Shown here: one piece after another, positions 51,840 to 60,478 of the stretch
How positions within the stretch are numbered: position 1 is the stretch's first letter
Layout: each line of letters opens with the position of its first letter
NCBI GenBank assembly: GCA_963810755.1
Contig: CAWEOP010000006.1
Span: forward strand, 124,001-188,000
Reading direction: 5' to 3'
Length of the DNA: 64,000 nt
DNA from: FEN-1219 sp963810755
GTDB taxonomy: Bacteria > Pseudomonadota > Gammaproteobacteria > Steroidobacterales > Rariloculaceae
Notes under the pieces: model-generated
Databases searched by the model: none
Told to the model about the DNA's origin: nothing
What the model saw: only the letters and a program-made list of their open reading frames with translations
Program-made: the position numbers and the translations under genes

Positions 51840-52478
51840 TCATTGCGCCTTTTCGGCTCGCGCCTTCGCAATCAGGCGATCGACGATCGCGAGCTGGGCA
51901 CCGAAGTCGCCGTTGTCGTCGATCATCCGCATGTACTTGCCGTCGACGACGAGCGTCGGCACGCCGCGGACCTTGTGCGCGGTCGCGACCTGATCGCCGC
52001 GCGCGATGAACGAGCGAATGCTGAACGAGTTGAACGCCGCTGCGAACTGGTCGCGAGGCACGCCGTGCGCCGCGGCCCAATCGATGATCTGCGCGTCCGT
52101 CCTCCAGTCCGCAAGGTCGACGTGCAGCGCGCCGAACACGGCGGGGCTCAGCTCCTCCGCTTTGCCGAGCGCTTGGAGCGCATAGAACACCTGGGCCGGT
52201 TTCTGGAACGGCTGGCGTCCGAAGACGACGGCGACGCGCTCGAACAGCACGTCCTTCGGCAGCTTGTTCGCCCAGCTCGTGAGCGACGGATTGAACGCGA
52301 AGCAGTGAGGGCACGCGTACGAGAAAAACTCGGTGACCACTACGCGCTTCGCGTCGGTCGTGGGCTGATGCGGCACGACTTCCGTGTAGTCGCGCCCGAC
52401 TTGCAGCTCCTGCGCCGAAGCCGCGGCCGCGAGGAACATGAGCGCCGCGGCGATGAGCGGCTTGCAGCGATCCATCAT
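51840..52478 (-). CDS. dsbA: Periplasmic thiol:disulfide oxidoreductase DsbA
   Basis: 212 residues. Signal peptide (LIAAALMFLAAAASAQ), then a thioredoxin fold with an inserted helical domain; active site FFSYACPHCFAF (CPHC) and cis-proline in VRGVPTLVVDGKYM. It introduces disulfides into exported proteins. The start is one of two adjacent ATGs at 52478/52475. No dsbB nearby. Confidence 0.95.
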   Translation of the reverse strand: MMDRCKPLIAAALMFLAAAASAQELQVGRDYTEVVPHQPTTDAKRVVVTEFFSYACPHCFAFNPSLTSWANKLPKDVLFERVAVVFGRQPFQKPAQVFYALQALGKAEELSPAVFGALHVDLADWRTDAQIIDWAAAHGVPRDQFAAAFNSFSIRSFIARGDQVATAHKVRGVPTLVVDGKYMRMIDDNGDFGAQLAIVDRLIAKARAEKAQ

Positions 52479-52563
52479 TTCGGCCCCGAGCGCTCGAGCG
52501 AGCACCTAAAAACACGGGCTAAGTAATCACGTTTCCACAGCCCCTGCAAGGCGGCGGCCGCGG

Positions 52564-53175
52564 TCACGCGCGGTCGAAGAAATCCACGACGCCCGTGTCG
52601 AGCGAATACTCGCCGCCGACGATCTGCAATCCGTCGACGCGCATCAGACGCTCGAGCACGTCGGAGCCATGGCGCAGCTGGTTCACAGACGCACGCACGT
52701 TCGCGCGCACCGCCTGCGTCACGAGCGCGGCGTGGTCGTGCTTCAATTCGGTCGCGAGCAGTCCCTCCACGGAGGGCCGGATGCGGCTCACGATCGAGCT
52801 CATGTTCCAGGACTGGCTCTGCTTCTGTTGCAGGTCCTCGAGCGTCGCTTGCACGGCGCCGCAGCGCGTATGCCCGAGCACGACGACGAGCCGCGTACCG
52901 AGCCGCTCGACCGCGAACTCGACGCTCCCGATCTGCGATGGCGCGACGATGTTGCCCGCGACGCGGATGACGAACAGGTCGCCGAAACCCTGATCGAACA
53001 CGACCTCGACGGGCACTCGCGAGTCCGAGCAGCCGAGGATCGCGGCAATGGGCTCTTGGCGCGTGGCGAAATCGACGCGCCGAGCTTGGATCATGGTGTC
53101 GACGCTGCGATCGCCGTCGACGAAGCGACGGTTACCGTCGCGCAAGCGCTCGAGCGCTTCCATTGCAGAGATCAC
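52564..53175 (-). CDS. Beta-class carbonic anhydrase
   Basis: 203 residues. Zinc ligands lie in GCSDSRVPVE (Cys, Asp) and GHTRCGAVQAT (His, Cys), with VIRVAGNIV between them, as in beta carbonic anhydrases interconverting CO2 and bicarbonate. No signal peptide; cytoplasmic. It may supply bicarbonate for biosynthetic carboxylations. It stands alone. Confidence 0.94.
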   Translation of the reverse strand: MISAMEALERLRDGNRRFVDGDRSVDTMIQARRVDFATRQEPIAAILGCSDSRVPVEVVFDQGFGDLFVIRVAGNIVAPSQIGSVEFAVERLGTRLVVVLGHTRCGAVQATLEDLQQKQSQSWNMSSIVSRIRPSVEGLLATELKHDHAALVTQAVRANVRASVNQLRHGSDVLERLMRVDGLQIVGGEYSLDTGVVDFFDRA

Positions 53176-53375
53176 GGGCAGTTGATCCTTTCCGGCTGGC
53201 GACCGCTCTGGCGCCGCCGTCTTCGTTGTAGTCGTCGCGCTCGCCCACGCTCATCGGCACAAACGTCGCTATCGACGGCCGCTGCGTGCGAACCCACCCC
53301 CCGTAACTTATCCCGAACGCGGGGGCGCGGACAAATGGCGAGCGAGGCCGACGCGGCCGCGGGCCCGTACCGCAT

Positions 53376-53681
53376 TCACGACCTCCCGAACAGCAGCCAC
53401 CCGTAGAGAGCGATAAACGCCAGCGTGAAAGCGCCGCCTACGAGCCGAAAGAGCACCGTGCTGACTCTTTTCAATGGAGTCGGCTCGCTGCGCGCGAGCG
53501 TCGTGTACCACACCCCGAGGTTCGCGGCCGCGGCGGCGAGCCACGGCAAGAACAACACCGCGATCTGCGGCCGCGTGAAGGTGAGCGGCGCGGAACGCAG
53601 CCAGACGAGCTCCGCGACGCACGCGGCGGCCGAGACGGCGCAGGCGAGCAGCAGCGTCCGGTGGACGCGATCGCTCCTCAC
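53376..53681 (-). CDS. Small three-helix membrane protein
   Basis: 101 residues with about three hydrophobic segments (TLLLACAVSAAACVAELVWL; IAVLFLPWLAAAAANLGVWY; LFRLVGGAFTLAFIALYGWLLF). It overlaps the end of the M20 peptidase gene by four bases (ATGA), so it is translated with it. No domain recognised. The 200-base gap 53176-53375 after it shows no feature I can support. Confidence 0.7.
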   Translation of the reverse strand: MRSDRVHRTLLLACAVSAAACVAELVWLRSAPLTFTRPQIAVLFLPWLAAAAANLGVWYTTLARSEPTPLKRVSTVLFRLVGGAFTLAFIALYGWLLFGRS

Positions 53682-55114
53682 CCGCCCGCGGCCGCGCGCG
53701 CGAGCGTCGTCACGACGTCGACGTTGAAGCGCACGAACCGAAGGAGCTCCGCCTCGAGGATGCGCTCCTGGTCGCTATGCGGGCCGAAGCCTTTTGGCCC
53801 GTCCTCCTCGTCCGTCGCGGGGCCGATGCCGTAGCACTGCATGCCCTTCTCGCGCAGGAACGCCATGTCCGTCGCCGCGGGGAGCATCATCGGCAGAACC
53901 GCGGTGTCGTAGTGCTCGTCGAGCGCCCGCTCCACGGCGGCGAACGCCTCGTTGTCGATGCGCGATACGCCGCCGAGCCGCGGCTTGCCCGTGCTCGTCG
54001 GCGGCCAGCCGTTGAACTGCGCCACGACGGCCGGATCGTTCACAACCTTGTTCACCAGCGCGAGGAACTCCGCGTGGTTCTCGCCGGGGCGCATCCGGAC
54101 ATCGAGCGTGACCTTGGCTTCGGACGGGATCACGTTGTTGCGATAGCCCCCTTGCACGACGTTCGGCGACAGCGACGTGCGCAGCATCGATGCGTGACGC
54201 GGCTCGTTCGCGCGGAACCATTCGTCTGCCGCGGCGACGGCCTTTGCGTCGGAGCTCGCGACTCCGCGGTAGTGGCGCGCGGCCTCGCCGCTCGAGATCT
54301 CCGCAAGCCGCGTGAAGTACGCGCGCGTCGTATCGTTGAGCACCACTGGCGGCTGCCACTCGGTGACCGCGACCACGGCTTTCGCGAGATGCGCGATCGC
54401 GTTCGTCTGCAGCGGAATCGAGCCGTGCCCCGAGATGCCCCGCGCGACGAGGTCGATGCCGTTCGGCACTTTCTCGCCGGTGTCGACCGTCGCGTAGCGC
54501 GCTCTGCCGTTCTCGCGCGACACGCCGCCGCCCTCGGCGAAGCAGTACTCCGCGTCGATCGCGTCGAAATGCTCGTTCACCATGTGCTCGATGCCGAGCC
54601 ACGTGTTGCCCTCCTCGCCCGCTTCCGCGAGGAAGATCACGTCGCGATCGAGCGGCACTTTCGAGCGCTTCAACACGAGCATCGTCATCAGCGCGGCCGT
54701 GACGTTGTCCTTGTCGTCGACGGTGCCGCGTCCGTACACGTAGCCGCCGTCGCGCTCCGCGGCGAACGGCGGGTGCGTCCACTTCGCGGCGTCGACGTTG
54801 ACGACGTCGGTATGCGCCATGAGCAAGAGAGGCCGCTTCCGGCCATTGCCCGGCAGCCTCGCGACGATGTTCGGGCGGTGCTCGACCTTCTCGAACGCCT
54901 GTACGGCTATTCCCTCGCTCTCGAGCACGCGCTTCAAATAGTCGGCGGCGGGCTGCTCGTTGCCGGGCGGGTCGCTCGTATCCATGCGCACGAGCGCCTG
55001 GAAGTGGCGCAGGGTCTCCGCTTCGAGCGCGGGCCAGTCGAGGCCCGCGGGCTGCGCGGCAACCCCCGTAGCGAAGCTCGACGACGCTGCAAGCAGGATC
55101 GTTCGCTTGCGCAT
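53678..55114 (-). CDS. Exported M20-family metallopeptidase
   Basis: 478 residues: signal peptide (ILLAASSSFATGVAAQ), then the M20 catalytic pattern LMAHTDVVN, YGRGTVDDKD (bridging Asp), EAGEEGN (general base Glu) and FGPHSDQER (His), with a lid/dimerisation domain at about 215-340. Two co-catalytic zinc ions are expected. The closest types are Xaa-His/carboxypeptidase-like or dipeptidase M20 proteins; substrate unknown. It starts 6 bases from the stop of a VOC gene. Confidence 0.92.
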   Translation of the reverse strand: MRKRTILLAASSSFATGVAAQPAGLDWPALEAETLRHFQALVRMDTSDPPGNEQPAADYLKRVLESEGIAVQAFEKVEHRPNIVARLPGNGRKRPLLLMAHTDVVNVDAAKWTHPPFAAERDGGYVYGRGTVDDKDNVTAALMTMLVLKRSKVPLDRDVIFLAEAGEEGNTWLGIEHMVNEHFDAIDAEYCFAEGGGVSRENGRARYATVDTGEKVPNGIDLVARGISGHGSIPLQTNAIAHLAKAVVAVTEWQPPVVLNDTTRAYFTRLAEISSGEAARHYRGVASSDAKAVAAADEWFRANEPRHASMLRTSLSPNVVQGGYRNNVIPSEAKVTLDVRMRPGENHAEFLALVNKVVNDPAVVAQFNGWPPTSTGKPRLGGVSRIDNEAFAAVERALDEHYDTAVLPMMLPAATDMAFLREKGMQCYGIGPATDEEDGPKGFGPHSDQERILEAELLRFVRFNVDVVTTLARAAAGG

Positions 55115-55119
55115 CGCCG

Positions 55120-55584
55120 TCAGGTCGCGACGATCTGCACGGGCACGCCTTCCGGATCCCGCACGAAGAATCCGTAGTCGAGATTCTGCTCCGCCTTGTA
55201 GCCGTGAGCGGCGAGCGCCTTGGTCGTCGCGTCGCGGTCGAATCCGTCGATCGCGATCGCAATGTGGTCGAACATCGCGAACGGCTGCTTGTGATGCAGC
55301 GACACGAGGACCTTCGTCACGCCCATTCGCGAGATCTCGTTCTCCTTATCTTCGCTGAGCACCGTGAGCCCGAAGATCTTGTTGTAGAACTCGATCGAGC
55401 GCTGCAGGTTGCTCGTCTGGATGCTGATGTGGTCGATCCGAGTGGACTTGAACGGCGTTTCCTGCGCCGCCGCCGGGCTCGCCGCTCCGGCCGCCGCGAG
55501 CACCGTAAGACCTTGAATCAGCTGGCGCCGGCTCAGCGTGCCCGCGTCGAAGTGGGTGACTAGATCCGCGATGACTTTGTCCAT
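55120..55584 (-). CDS. VOC-family protein with twin-arginine-like leader
   Basis: 154 residues. The leader (LSRRQLIQGLTVLAAAGAAS) has a Tat-like SRRQL motif and a hydrophobic stretch ending PAAAQ. One VOC domain follows: RIDHISIQTSNLQRSIEFY, FGLTVLSED, FDHIAIAIDGFDRD, FFVRDPEGVPVQIV, the glyoxalase/dioxygenase fold. A G-rich ribosome site precedes the ATG. It forms a three-gene operon with the M20 peptidase and the small membrane protein. Confidence 0.87.
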   Translation of the reverse strand: MDKVIADLVTHFDAGTLSRRQLIQGLTVLAAAGAASPAAAQETPFKSTRIDHISIQTSNLQRSIEFYNKIFGLTVLSEDKENEISRMGVTKVLVSLHHKQPFAMFDHIAIAIDGFDRDATTKALAAHGYKAEQNLDYGFFVRDPEGVPVQIVAT

Positions 55585-55618
55585 GGCTCCCCCCTCGGGA
55601 TGCGAATGGACGACGAGT

Positions 55619-57853
55619 CTACGCCGCGGGCAGCGACACGCGAAACTCCGCGCCCGGCTCGCAGTTGCGCACGTCGACGCGCCCGCCCATCGCGGCCGCG
55701 AGCTGCTGCACGAGCGCGAGCCCGATACCCGTGCCCGCGGTCTCGCGCGTGAGCTCGTTCTCCGGCCGATAGAACAGGTCGAAGATCTTCTTCATCTGCC
55801 CCTTCGGAATGCCGGGGCCGAAGTCGCGCACCGTGACCAGCACCCGTCCGTCGCTCTCGCGCCGGCTCGTGATCTCGACGGCCTTGCGCTGCGCCGCCGC
55901 GGAGAACTTGAGCGCGTTGTCGACGAGGTTGATGACGATCTGCGTGAAGCAATCCGCGTCGATCAGAATCTCGGTGTCGGCCGGCGCGTCGTTGCGCAGC
56001 TCGAGCGTGAAGCCTGCGCGCTCGATTTGGGTCGCGATCTTCGAGCGCACCAAGTCCATGAGCTCGGCCACGGTCGCGCGCTTGAGATCGAAGTGCTGAG
56101 TGTTGCGCGTGAGCCGCGCGAGCTGGAGCACGTTCTCGATCAGACGCGACAGGCGCTCGCTCTCGCTGTGGATGTAGTCGTAGTAGGTCTGCTTCTTCGC
56201 GTCGTCGGCCCAACCTGCCTTCAGCATCTCGCCGTACATTCTGATCGAGGTCAGCGGTGTCTTGAGCTCGTGGCTCACGGCGGATACGAAGTCCTGCTGC
56301 TGGCGCGCGAGCCGCAGCTGACCGACTGCGAAGCGATACATGAGCAGGAAGCCGCCGCAGAGCACGGCCGCGAGGATCAGCGACACCCAGAGCAGCAACA
56401 GGCCGCCCGGCGCGCTCGGGAGCTGGATCACGCGGAACGCGAGCTCGAGGTCGCCGAACGGCGGCGACAGCCGCGCGCGGTACAGCAGCGAGCCCGCGAG
56501 CTCGGCGGGCGACGACGAATAGCCGGCGCCGCCAGTGGCGCGCAGCACGCCGAGCGCGCTGCCGCGATACGTCACGCCCGTGTCCGTGATCGCGGCTAGG
56601 CTGCTCGCACGAAACGCGTCGTCGAGCGCCGCGACGAAGCGCCCGCGATCGAGCAACACTCCCTGGATGTAGCGCTGGCCGCCGCGCCAACCGTTGCGGA
56701 ACATCACGAGGTGGCCCGTGTCGAGCACGCCGACCTCGAACGGATCGAGCTCGCTCTCGAACGCGCGTACGCGGAAATCGAGCTTCGCGCCGCCGGCCGC
56801 GCCGCTCGACACCTCGTCCGCCGCAACCCGCGGCTCGGGCACGAGGCTCTGCTCGGAGCGCTTTTGGCGGACGAGGCTCCCCGTGTTTTGCGCGACGCCC
56901 GCCGCCGCGGCGTCCTTGCGCAAGCCGGCGACGTCGGGCGGGCGCGCCGCGGGTGCGGGCGCTTGCGCGGCCGCGGGGGTTTCATCCGCGCGCACGGCCT
57001 TGAGCGCGCGTTCCTCGGTGGGCGCCAACGCGAGCCGGTCGAACGCGGCTTGCGTCCGGATGACCTCGGCGGTGTCGGCTCCAACCTCGGCCTTCGCGGC
57101 TGGCGCGGCGGCATCGGCCTCCGCGTCGGCGGTATCCGCCTCCGTGTCCCGCAAGCGCGCGCTCTCCTCGAGCGACGGGGCTGTAGCCGCCGCGACCTGC
57201 GGCGTCTGCGCGGCTTCGGATTCGGGCGGCGGCGACGCGGGGGCCGCGGCCCGACGCCGCGGCGACGCCCGTTCCGCTTCCGCGAAGTCGCCGCGAACCT
57301 CGGCGGCTTGCACGGCCTCGTTCAGCACCGTCGCGTTTTCCTTCTGGTCCTTCGCCGAGCGCGGCACGAGGCGGTTCTGCGCGAGCACCTCGCTGATCGA
57401 CGCGAACAGCGCCGTGCGCGCCGCGAGCTCGTCGGGGCCAATGCCGTAGGTCGCCGCGTCGACGTTCGTCGGCAACAGCGGCGTGGTCAACCGGCCAGCC
57501 GCGTCGACCTGAAAATAGCCGAGCGCGCCCGGCACCGATCCCGCGACCGGGAACGCGGAGAGCGGCGAGCGCTGCACGAAATTCGCGGCCGCGTCACCCT
57601 CGACCACGAGGAACGAGTAGTCGCTGAAAGACCGCGCCTCCTCGGCCGCGACGGCCGCGCGCAGATCGGTATCGACGCGCGCCGCGAAGTCTTCCGCGAG
57701 CAGCTGGTTGCGGCGAAACGACTCCCACTTGAGCTGGTCGTACGCTTGCGCGATCAGGAGCGCCGCTGGGACCGCGAGCGCGAGAAAGAACGCCGCAAGC
57801 AGCCAGCGGATGCGCCGTTCGTCGAGCTTGCCGAAGATCCTGCGGCCGCGCAT
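55619..57853 (-). CDS. Sensor histidine kinase with large periplasmic region
   Basis: 744 residues: a membrane helix (about 17-36), a periplasmic part of about 450 residues containing an Ala/Glu/Pro low-complexity stretch (about 190-350), a second helix (about 488-512), then HisKA with SHELKTPLTSIRMYGEML (phosphoacceptor His near 529), N-box INLVDNALKFS, DFGPGIPKGQ and GTGIGLALVQQ. The core resembles KdpD/PhoR-like orthodox kinases, but the oversized periplasmic part with a disordered insert is unusual. It starts one base after the stop of its response regulator gene. Confidence 0.93.
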   Translation of the reverse strand: MRGRRIFGKLDERRIRWLLAAFFLALAVPAALLIAQAYDQLKWESFRRNQLLAEDFAARVDTDLRAAVAAEEARSFSDYSFLVVEGDAAANFVQRSPLSAFPVAGSVPGALGYFQVDAAGRLTTPLLPTNVDAATYGIGPDELAARTALFASISEVLAQNRLVPRSAKDQKENATVLNEAVQAAEVRGDFAEAERASPRRRAAAPASPPPESEAAQTPQVAAATAPSLEESARLRDTEADTADAEADAAAPAAKAEVGADTAEVIRTQAAFDRLALAPTEERALKAVRADETPAAAQAPAPAARPPDVAGLRKDAAAAGVAQNTGSLVRQKRSEQSLVPEPRVAADEVSSGAAGGAKLDFRVRAFESELDPFEVGVLDTGHLVMFRNGWRGGQRYIQGVLLDRGRFVAALDDAFRASSLAAITDTGVTYRGSALGVLRATGGAGYSSSPAELAGSLLYRARLSPPFGDLELAFRVIQLPSAPGGLLLLWVSLILAAVLCGGFLLMYRFAVGQLRLARQQQDFVSAVSHELKTPLTSIRMYGEMLKAGWADDAKKQTYYDYIHSESERLSRLIENVLQLARLTRNTQHFDLKRATVAELMDLVRSKIATQIERAGFTLELRNDAPADTEILIDADCFTQIVINLVDNALKFSAAAQRKAVEITSRRESDGRVLVTVRDFGPGIPKGQMKKIFDLFYRPENELTRETAGTGIGLALVQQLAAAMGGRVDVRNCEPGAEFRVSLPAA

Positions 57854-57854
57854 G

Positions 57855-58559
57855 TCAGCCGCTCGTCATGAGCCGATAGCCGGCGCCGCGCACGGTCACG
57901 AGATTGCGCGGCTCCTTCGCGTCGGGCTCGATCTTGCGCCGCAGCTTCGCGATGTGGATGTCGACCGTGCGCGTCTCGATCTCGGCCGTGCGGTCGTAGC
58001 CCCAGACGCGCGTGAGCAGCTCCGCGCGCGACACCGGGCGGTCGGCGTTCGACTGCAGGTACTGGAGGATCTCGATCTCGCGCCGAGTGAACGCGAGCGT
58101 CTCGGTGCCGCGGCGGCCCGAAAGGTTGCGCGTGTCGATCTCGACGCCGTCGAGCACGATCTTCGCCGCGGTCTCGACGCCGACGCGCGAGCGGCGCAGC
58201 ACGGCCTTCACGCGCAGCACGAGCTGCGCGATCGCAAACGGTTTGGCGACGTAGTCGTCGGCGCCGAGCGTGAGGCCGTTGACGATGTCCTCGTCGCTCG
58301 TCTTCGCCGTGAGCATGATGATCGGCTGATCGCGGTCGACCTTGCGCACCTCGTCGCAGATCGAGAAGCCGTCGCGTCCGGGCAGCATCACGTCGAGCAG
58401 CAGCAAGTCGTACTTGCCGCTGAGCGCCTTCGCGAGGCCTTCCTTGCCGTCCGCGACCGCGTCGACTTTGTAGCCGTGATAGACGAGCACGTCCGCGAGG
58501 CCGTCGCGAATCGCGGCCTCGTCCTCGACGACGAGAATCCGGGGCTTTGCCTGCTCCAT
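57855..58559 (-). CDS. OmpR/PhoB-type response regulator
   Basis: 234 residues: receiver domain with acidic pair VVEDE, phosphoacceptor Asp56 in LLLLDVMLPGRDG and Lys in MLTAKTSDED, then a winged-helix DNA-binding domain (LAFTRREIEILQYLQ; RTVDIHIAKLRRKIE). It precedes the histidine kinase gene, from which it is separated by one base. A direct repeat with 11-bp period lies 37-56 bases upstream of its start and recurs before the PspA operon, so autoregulation is likely. Confidence 0.95.
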   Translation of the reverse strand: MEQAKPRILVVEDEAAIRDGLADVLVYHGYKVDAVADGKEGLAKALSGKYDLLLLDVMLPGRDGFSICDEVRKVDRDQPIIMLTAKTSDEDIVNGLTLGADDYVAKPFAIAQLVLRVKAVLRRSRVGVETAAKIVLDGVEIDTRNLSGRRGTETLAFTRREIEILQYLQSNADRPVSRAELLTRVWGYDRTAEIETRTVDIHIAKLRRKIEPDAKEPRNLVTVRGAGYRLMTSG

Positions 58560-58595
58560 GCGCCGCTTAGGCTAGCAGCTGGCACCGGCGGGCTG

Positions 58596-58615
58596 TGTAA
58601 ATCCTTTGTAAATCC
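58596..58615. promoter_or_regulatory. Direct repeat, probable response-regulator box (autoregulation)
   Basis: TGTAAATCC at 58596-58604 and 58607-58615, separated by TT, give an 11-bp period, one DNA turn, as used by tandem binding of OmpR/PhoB-type regulators. It lies between the stop of the small secreted gene and the start of the response regulator gene. A near-identical box is at 59211-59230. Confidence 0.7.
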
Positions 58616-58667
58616 GTGGGTAGGGTCTCAGAACGCCTAGAGTCGGGGGTCGCCGCACGGCGTCGCG

Positions 58668-58943
58668 TCAGCCCCGCGGGCGGTCGGCCGTGGCAGCGAC
58701 CTGCGTCTCGGACCGTTTCTCGCCGAGCGCGTCGTGCACGCTGCGGGCGAGCGAACGCGCATGCTGCTTCACGTCGACGCGCAGGCTCGCGACGTCGAGC
58801 ACGGGCAGGACATCGCCGCGCGCGCCGTACACCACTATCTCGTCGACGACCTCGTCCGCCGCAACCGCCGCTCGCCCGACGAGCGATGCGCAAATTCCGA
58901 GCGCGATCATCGCCGCACCGAACGTTCCTTCGTTCGTTCTCAT
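58668..58943 (-). CDS. Small secreted protein of unknown function
   Basis: 91 residues: signal peptide (AAMIALGICASLVGRAAVAA), then DEVVDEIVVYGARGD, which resembles the N-terminus of mature TonB-dependent receptors (plug start), followed by a short helical segment (RVDVKQHARSLARSVHDALG). GGAAGGAG precedes the ATG at 58943. It lies just upstream of the two-component operon on the same strand, so it may be linked to it. No domain recognised. Confidence 0.65.
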   Translation of the reverse strand: MRTNEGTFGAAMIALGICASLVGRAAVAADEVVDEIVVYGARGDVLPVLDVASLRVDVKQHARSLARSVHDALGEKRSETQVAATADRPRG

Positions 58944-59210
58944 TCGTATCTCCTTCCATTGGAAAAAAGTCGATGACGGGTCGTCCCTGACCGCGTCACG
59001 TCGCTCAATGCACGGCTCGTGCCACTAGCGACGCCGAGCATTTAAGCCGTTCTTCGTTACAGAAATGCGAGCGGCGAATCCGTTCGAGTGCAAATCATCT
59101 CGGTCGGTGCACCGGCGTGGGACAGCGCACGCGATCGAGTGCGACTTGCGTCACGTTTCGCTGAGCGGCGCCTCGTCATGCGCGCCGCCGCGCGCCATGA
59201 CCTCGCCGCG

Positions 59211-59230
59211 TGTAAACGCTTTGTAAACGC
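59211..59230 (+). promoter_or_regulatory. Direct repeat upstream of the PspA-VWA operon, probable response-regulator box
   Basis: TGTAAACGC at 59211-59219 and 59222-59230 with a TT spacer: the same layout and 11-bp period as the site in front of the response regulator gene (consensus TGTAAAYSC, TT, TGTAAAYSC). It is 97 bases before the PspA-like start codon. The rest of the 383-base gap 58944-59326 shows no gene or RNA I can support. Confidence 0.7.
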
Positions 59231-59326
59231 GCGGCCCGAAGTTTTGCAGTTCACTGTCTGGAGCGCGCGCCGCCGCGCTCCTAACCTGCTCGCCCATCGT
59301 TCCAACGAACACCGAGGAGGTCGCAC

Positions 59327-59854
59327 ATGGCCCTGATCAACCGGATGTCGAGACTGTTCACCGCGGACGTGCACGCGGTGCTCGACCGCATCGAAGAACC
59401 GGACGTGCTGCTGAAGCACGCGATCCGCGAGATGGAGGACGAGCTCGCGCACTCCGAGCAGCGCGTGAAGCAGCTCGAGCACGAGCGGAGCTCGCTCGCG
59501 GACCGGCACCGCAAGGTGCAGGCCGTGCTCGAGGAGCTCGGGGAGCAGCTCGACATCTGCTTCCAGAACGGCAGCGCGGAGCTCGCCCGCAAGATCGTCA
59601 AACGCAAGCTCGAGACCGAGCGGCTCGACAAGCACGTCGCGGAACGGCGCGCGACGGTCGACAAGCTGCTCGTCGAGCGCCGCGCGACGGCGGACGAGCA
59701 GCGCGAGCACCTCGACGTGATGCGCCAGAAGGCCGAGCTTCTGGCCGAGGCGCCGAGCGGCGGCGACGAATGGGGCAAGACGGAGTTCACCGTCGGCGCG
59801 GACGAGGTCGAAGTCGCGTTCCTGCGCGAGCAGCAGAAGAGGAAGCCGTCATGA
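59327..59854 (+). CDS. PspA/IM30-family protein
   Basis: 175 residues. ALINRMSRLFTADVHAVLDR matches the amphipathic N-terminus of PspA/Vipp1 proteins, and the rest is a long alpha-helical coiled coil (DVLLKHAIREMEDELAHSEQ). It is shorter than E. coli PspA (222). ESCRT-III-like family members protect or remodel the inner membrane under stress. GAGGAGG lies upstream of the ATG. First gene of a three-gene operon, with a membrane protein (4-base overlap) and a VWA protein. A likely target of the adjacent two-component system. Confidence 0.87.
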   Translation: MALINRMSRLFTADVHAVLDRIEEPDVLLKHAIREMEDELAHSEQRVKQLEHERSSLADRHRKVQAVLEELGEQLDICFQNGSAELARKIVKRKLETERLDKHVAERRATVDKLLVERRATADEQREHLDVMRQKAELLAEAPSGGDEWGKTEFTVGADEVEVAFLREQQKRKPS

Positions 59855-60436
59855 GCGCGCGCGACAAGGAGCTCTCGCGGCCGTCGTTCGGCCAATCGAT
59901 CGGCGTCGGGTTGATCTTGAGTCTGTGCGGCGCGGCGCTGCTCGCGGTGCTCGCGCCGTTCGTCGGGTACGGCGGCGCGCTGCGCGCAGTGGTCGCGATG
60001 CTCGGTCTCGCGTACGTGCTGTACCTCATCGGCAAGAGCGGCGAGCGCGTGGGCCGCATCACGACGATCGCCTGCTGGGTGGCCGCCGCGTTCGTCGCGT
60101 GGTTCGCGGGCCTGCCGCTCGTCGCGTACGTGCTCGTGCACGTGGGCCTCGTGTGGCTGGTGCGCTCTCTCTACTACTACTCGGGCGTGCTGCCGGCGCT
60201 CGCGGACCTGGGGTTGAGCGTGCTCGGCGCCGCGTTCGCGGTGTGGGCCGCGCAGCGCTCGGGCACCGCGTGGCTCGCGTTTTGGTGCTTCTTTCTCGCC
60301 CAGGCGTTCTTCGTGCTGATCCCGTCGTCGCTCACGAGCCGTGCAAACGAAGTCGGCGAGCGAAGCGGATCAGGCGTTCAACCGCGCGCATCGGGCCGCG
60401 GAAGCGGCCGTGCGCCGCCTCTCGACGGCGCGCTGA
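59851..60436 (+). CDS. Polytopic membrane protein of the PspA operon (3' part frameshifted)
   Basis: About 194 residues. It has six or so hydrophobic helices (SIGVGLILSLCGAALLAVLAPF; VVAMLGLAYVLYLIG; WVAAAFVAWFAGLPLVAYVLV; LAFWCFFLAQAFFVLIP) up to SSLTSR. One extra base near 60340 then moves the reading to a helical tail SASEADQAFNRAHRAAEAAV and a stop at 60434-60436. The span is 586 bases (3n+1). Without the correction the frame runs on far into the VWA gene, which is implausible. Its ATG overlaps the PspA-like stop. Confidence 0.72.
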
Positions 60437-60478
60437 GCGCAGTCGTCCAACCATTCATCTACTACGGAGCTCAATCTC

